This document shows positions 6,413 through 7,669 of a DNA stretch of 7,669 nucleotides, piece after piece. The stretch covers positions 1-7,669 of the forward strand of contig CALLJT010000098.1 of the NCBI GenBank assembly GCA_938050265.1, given 5' to 3'. Below the pieces are notes generated by a model. That model was given only the letters and a program-made list of their open reading frames with translations, was not told where the DNA came from and ran no database searches. The stretch's first letter is position 1. The number at the start of each line of letters is the position of its first letter. The DNA comes from Candidatus Saccharimonadia bacterium. GTDB taxonomy: Bacteria; Patescibacteriota; Saccharimonadia; Saccharimonadales; SZUA-47. A program made the position numbers and the translations under genes.

Positions 6413-6435
6413 ATTCCAAGGGCTGCCCTTGGAAT
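6413..6435 (+). terminator. Perfect 10-bp hairpin after the CNNM-like gene
   Basis: ATTCCAAGGG (6413-6422) and CCCTTGGAAT (6426-6435) are exact reverse complements around a three-base loop. It starts 9 bases after the stop codon, the expected place for a terminator. No T-run follows (next bases CCTCAC), so it may act as an mRNA 3' end stabiliser or a T-less terminator. It isolates the CNNM gene from the aspS transcription unit. Confidence 0.55.
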
Positions 6436-6466
6436 CCTCACGGTAACCAGGTAGGGCATATTAGTG

Positions 6467-6472
6467 TATACT
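6467..6472 (+). promoter_or_regulatory. Candidate -10 box for aspS
   Basis: TATACT matches the -10 consensus at five of six positions. It lies just after the hairpin that closes the CNNM gene. A transcript start would fall near 6479-6481, giving aspS a leader of about 135 bases. The -35 region is poor (near TAACCA, 6444-6449), so the call rests on the -10 and on position. Confidence 0.4.
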
Positions 6473-6480
6473 ATTAATCA

Positions 6481-6525
6481 ATGAAGCAGACTCCGCACAC
6501 AGACAATAATCTCAGGGTCGACTGA
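6481..6525 (+). CDS. Possible aspS leader peptide, 14 residues with Asp-Asn-Asn run
   Basis: An ATG at 6481 opens 14 codons (MKQTPHTDNNLRVD) before TGA at 6523-6525. Codons 8-10 are Asp-Asn-Asn and codon 14, the last, is Asp. It has no Shine-Dalgarno site, but its ATG coincides with the transcript start predicted from the TATACT box, so it could be read as a leaderless ORF. Its end overlaps the hairpin arms at 6514-6528. Position and codon content suggest a ribosome-stalling attenuator for aspS. A 14-codon frame can easily arise by chance, so this is a hypothesis. Confidence 0.3.
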   Translation: MKQTPHTDNNLRVD

Positions 6526-6559
6526 CCCGTATTTGGTGCGCGGCCCAGTCAACGACCCT
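6514..6559 (+). promoter_or_regulatory. Structured aspS 5' leader with alternative stems
   Basis: AGGGTCG plus ACTG (6514-6524) can pair with CAGT (6546-6549) and CGACCCT (6553-6559), giving 11 base pairs with a three-base bulge (6550-6552). The same left arm can instead form a local hairpin, GGGTC (6515-6519) with GACCC (6524-6528) around a four-base loop. The two folds exclude each other. A third pairing, TTTGG (6532-6536) with CCAAA (6567-6571), conflicts with neither arm but crosses the long stem. No T-run follows, so any control would act on translation or by a factor. I saw no T-box antiterminator motif. Confidence 0.4.
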
Positions 6560-6613
6560 ACTTTAGCCAAACGAAATCACACTATATCAGGATATTAGGG
6601 AGAGAATCATTAT

Positions 6614-7669
6614 ATGAGTAGAGTTTATTCAATACAGACGCCAAAAATGGTAGGTAAATCAGTCGCTGTTCAAGGGTGGGTGCATTCGCGTCGCGATCAC
6701 GGCGGCTTACTATTTATTGACCTGCGTGACCACACTGGTCTCGTTCAACTGACAGTAGATTCAAAAAACACAGACGTGTTTGCGTCTGCAGATGTCTTGC
6801 GTGACGAGTATGTAATAGAAGCAAAAGGCGTCATTGTTGAGCGTGAAGCTGAGCTCAAGAACCCGAATATTCCAACTGGTGAGCTGGAAATCGAAGTGGC
6901 TCACATCCGCGTGCTGAACAAGTCTGAGCCGCTCCCTATCCAGGTTAATTCGACTCAGAACATCGGCGAAGAGCATAGACTGAGGTATCGTTATCTTGAT
7001 TTGAGACGAAAAAAAATGCAGGACATGCTTAAGAAACGATCTGCAATGTACGGTATCATTCGTGAGTTCATGGATAAACGCGAGTTTACCGAAGTGTCGA
7101 CTCCAATACTTGCTAGCTCCAGCCCGGAAGGCGCACGTGACTTTTTGGTCCCATCACGCCTGCACCCAGGGTCGTTCTATGCGTTGCCACAGGCCCCGCA
7201 ACAGTTCAAGCAGTTGTTGATGGTTGGTGGCGTGCATCGCTATTACCAGCTTGCGACATGCTTCCGTGACGAGGATCCCCGAGCGGATCGTTTGTATGGT
7301 GAGTTTTACCAGCTTGATATGGAGATGTCGTTTGTAGAGGACGGCGAGGAAGTGCGCTCTCTTATTGAGCCGCTTATCACAAACCTTGTCACTGACTTTG
7401 CGGGCAAGAGGCTGCATTTTAACGAAGCGCCACGTATTCCGTTTAACGAATCTATGGACCGGTTTGGTAGCGACAAGCCAGATCTTCGGTTCGGTATGGA
7501 ACTGGTTGACCTAACAGATGAGTTGCGTGACTGTGGGTTCGGTGTATTTAGCGGTGCAATCAAAGATGGTGGTGTCGTTAAGGCGATTGTTGCGAGCAAG
7601 CAGTTCAGCCGCTCTGAGATAGACAAGCTCACTGAAATGGCCAAAAGAGAAGGTGCCGGCGGCATGCCG
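6614..7669 (+). CDS. aspS: Aspartyl-tRNA synthetase (bacterial type), 3' partial
   Basis: AspRS attaches aspartate to tRNA in the cytoplasm. The 352 codons visible of an expected ~590 are in frame to the window edge. Residues 1-105 are the OB-fold anticodon-binding domain, with GWVHSRRDHGG at 21-31. The class II catalytic core follows: RYRYLDLRR (124-132), SSPEGARDFLVPSR (169-182), a QAPQ loop at 193-196 where QSPQ is usual, and motif 2 as CFRDEDPRADR (216-226) then LYGEFYQLDMEMSF, where most bacteria have DLRADRQPEFTQ. The bacterial insertion domain begins near 270 and is cut off; motif 3 lies outside. His29 replaces the Leu typical of discriminating enzymes such as E. coli AspRS. The ATG has AGGGAGAG 9 bases upstream. 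The gene has its own structured leader and is probably transcribed separately from the CNNM gene. Confidence 0.97.
   Translation, partial: MSRVYSIQTPKMVGKSVAVQGWVHSRRDHGGLLFIDLRDHTGLVQLTVDSKNTDVFASADVLRDEYVIEAKGVIVEREAELKNPNIPTGELEIEVAHIRVLNKSEPLPIQVNSTQNIGEEHRLRYRYLDLRRKKMQDMLKKRSAMYGIIREFMDKREFTEVSTPILASSSPEGARDFLVPSRLHPGSFYALPQAPQQFKQLLMVGGVHRYYQLATCFRDEDPRADRLYGEFYQLDMEMSFVEDGEEVRSLIEPLITNLVTDFAGKRLHFNEAPRIPFNESMDRFGSDKPDLRFGMELVDLTDELRDCGFGVFSGAIKDGGVVKAIVASKQFSRSEIDKLTEMAKREGAGGMP

Noticed and set aside
6532..6559. T-box antiterminator in the aspS leader (TTTGGTGCGCGG looked partly similar)
   Set aside because: The conserved T-box core TGGNACCGCG is not present, and no T-run terminator or specifier hairpin layout follows.

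Overview
This window looks like chromosomal DNA from a bacterium with a compact genome and mid-range GC content, using the standard bacterial genetic code: the long reading frames contain no internal TGA, and the complete genes end in TAA or TAG. The gene content and protein style (a NadD-like adenylyltransferase, a CPA2 antiporter with an NAD-binding domain, a membrane-anchored DsbA-like protein, a CNNM/CBS protein, and a bacterial aspartyl-tRNA synthetase with the histidine typical of non-discriminating enzymes) would fit a Patescibacteria/CPR organism such as a Saccharibacterium. That placement rests on general resemblance and was not computed. I see no phage, transposon, CRISPR array, tRNA or rRNA.

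Layout, left to right. Positions 2-1492 (+) hold the 3' part of an unrecognised protein with a C-terminal zinc-ribbon-like CxxC/CxC motif; its start lies before the window. After a 161-base gap with a possible promoter comes a NadD-type nucleotide adenylyltransferase (1654-2271, +). It converges on a KefB/KefC-like cation:proton antiporter (2327-4018, -), with a short hairpin in the 55-base gap. A 460-base gap (4019-4478) has no known gene. It holds a candidate plus-strand promoter, several imperfect stems, a Shine-Dalgarno-preceded 30-codon small ORF, and a hairpin that may terminate dsbA on the minus strand. A DsbA-family thiol oxidoreductase (4479-5222, -) is divergent from a CNNM/CorC-like protein (5352-6404, +), and a perfect 10-bp palindrome between them offers a TACAAT -10 box on both strands. 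The window ends inside aspS (6614-7669, +).

Functionally these are membrane and ion homeostasis genes (antiporter, CNNM), extracytoplasmic disulfide chemistry (DsbA), NAD synthesis or salvage (NadD) and translation (AspRS). They do not form one obvious operon; strand switches and gaps suggest mostly separate transcription units.

The most interesting signal is the aspS leader. A TATACT box is followed, where a start-proximal transcript end would fall, by a 14-codon ORF containing a Asp-Asn-Asn run and ending in Asp. That ORF runs into two mutually exclusive RNA hairpins. AspRS here carries the His-Gly-Gly motif associated with enzymes that charge both tRNA-Asp and tRNA-Asn, so a leader peptide reading both Asp and Asn codons would be a fitting sensor. 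This is a hypothesis. The 4.0-4.5 kb gap is the second place to look.
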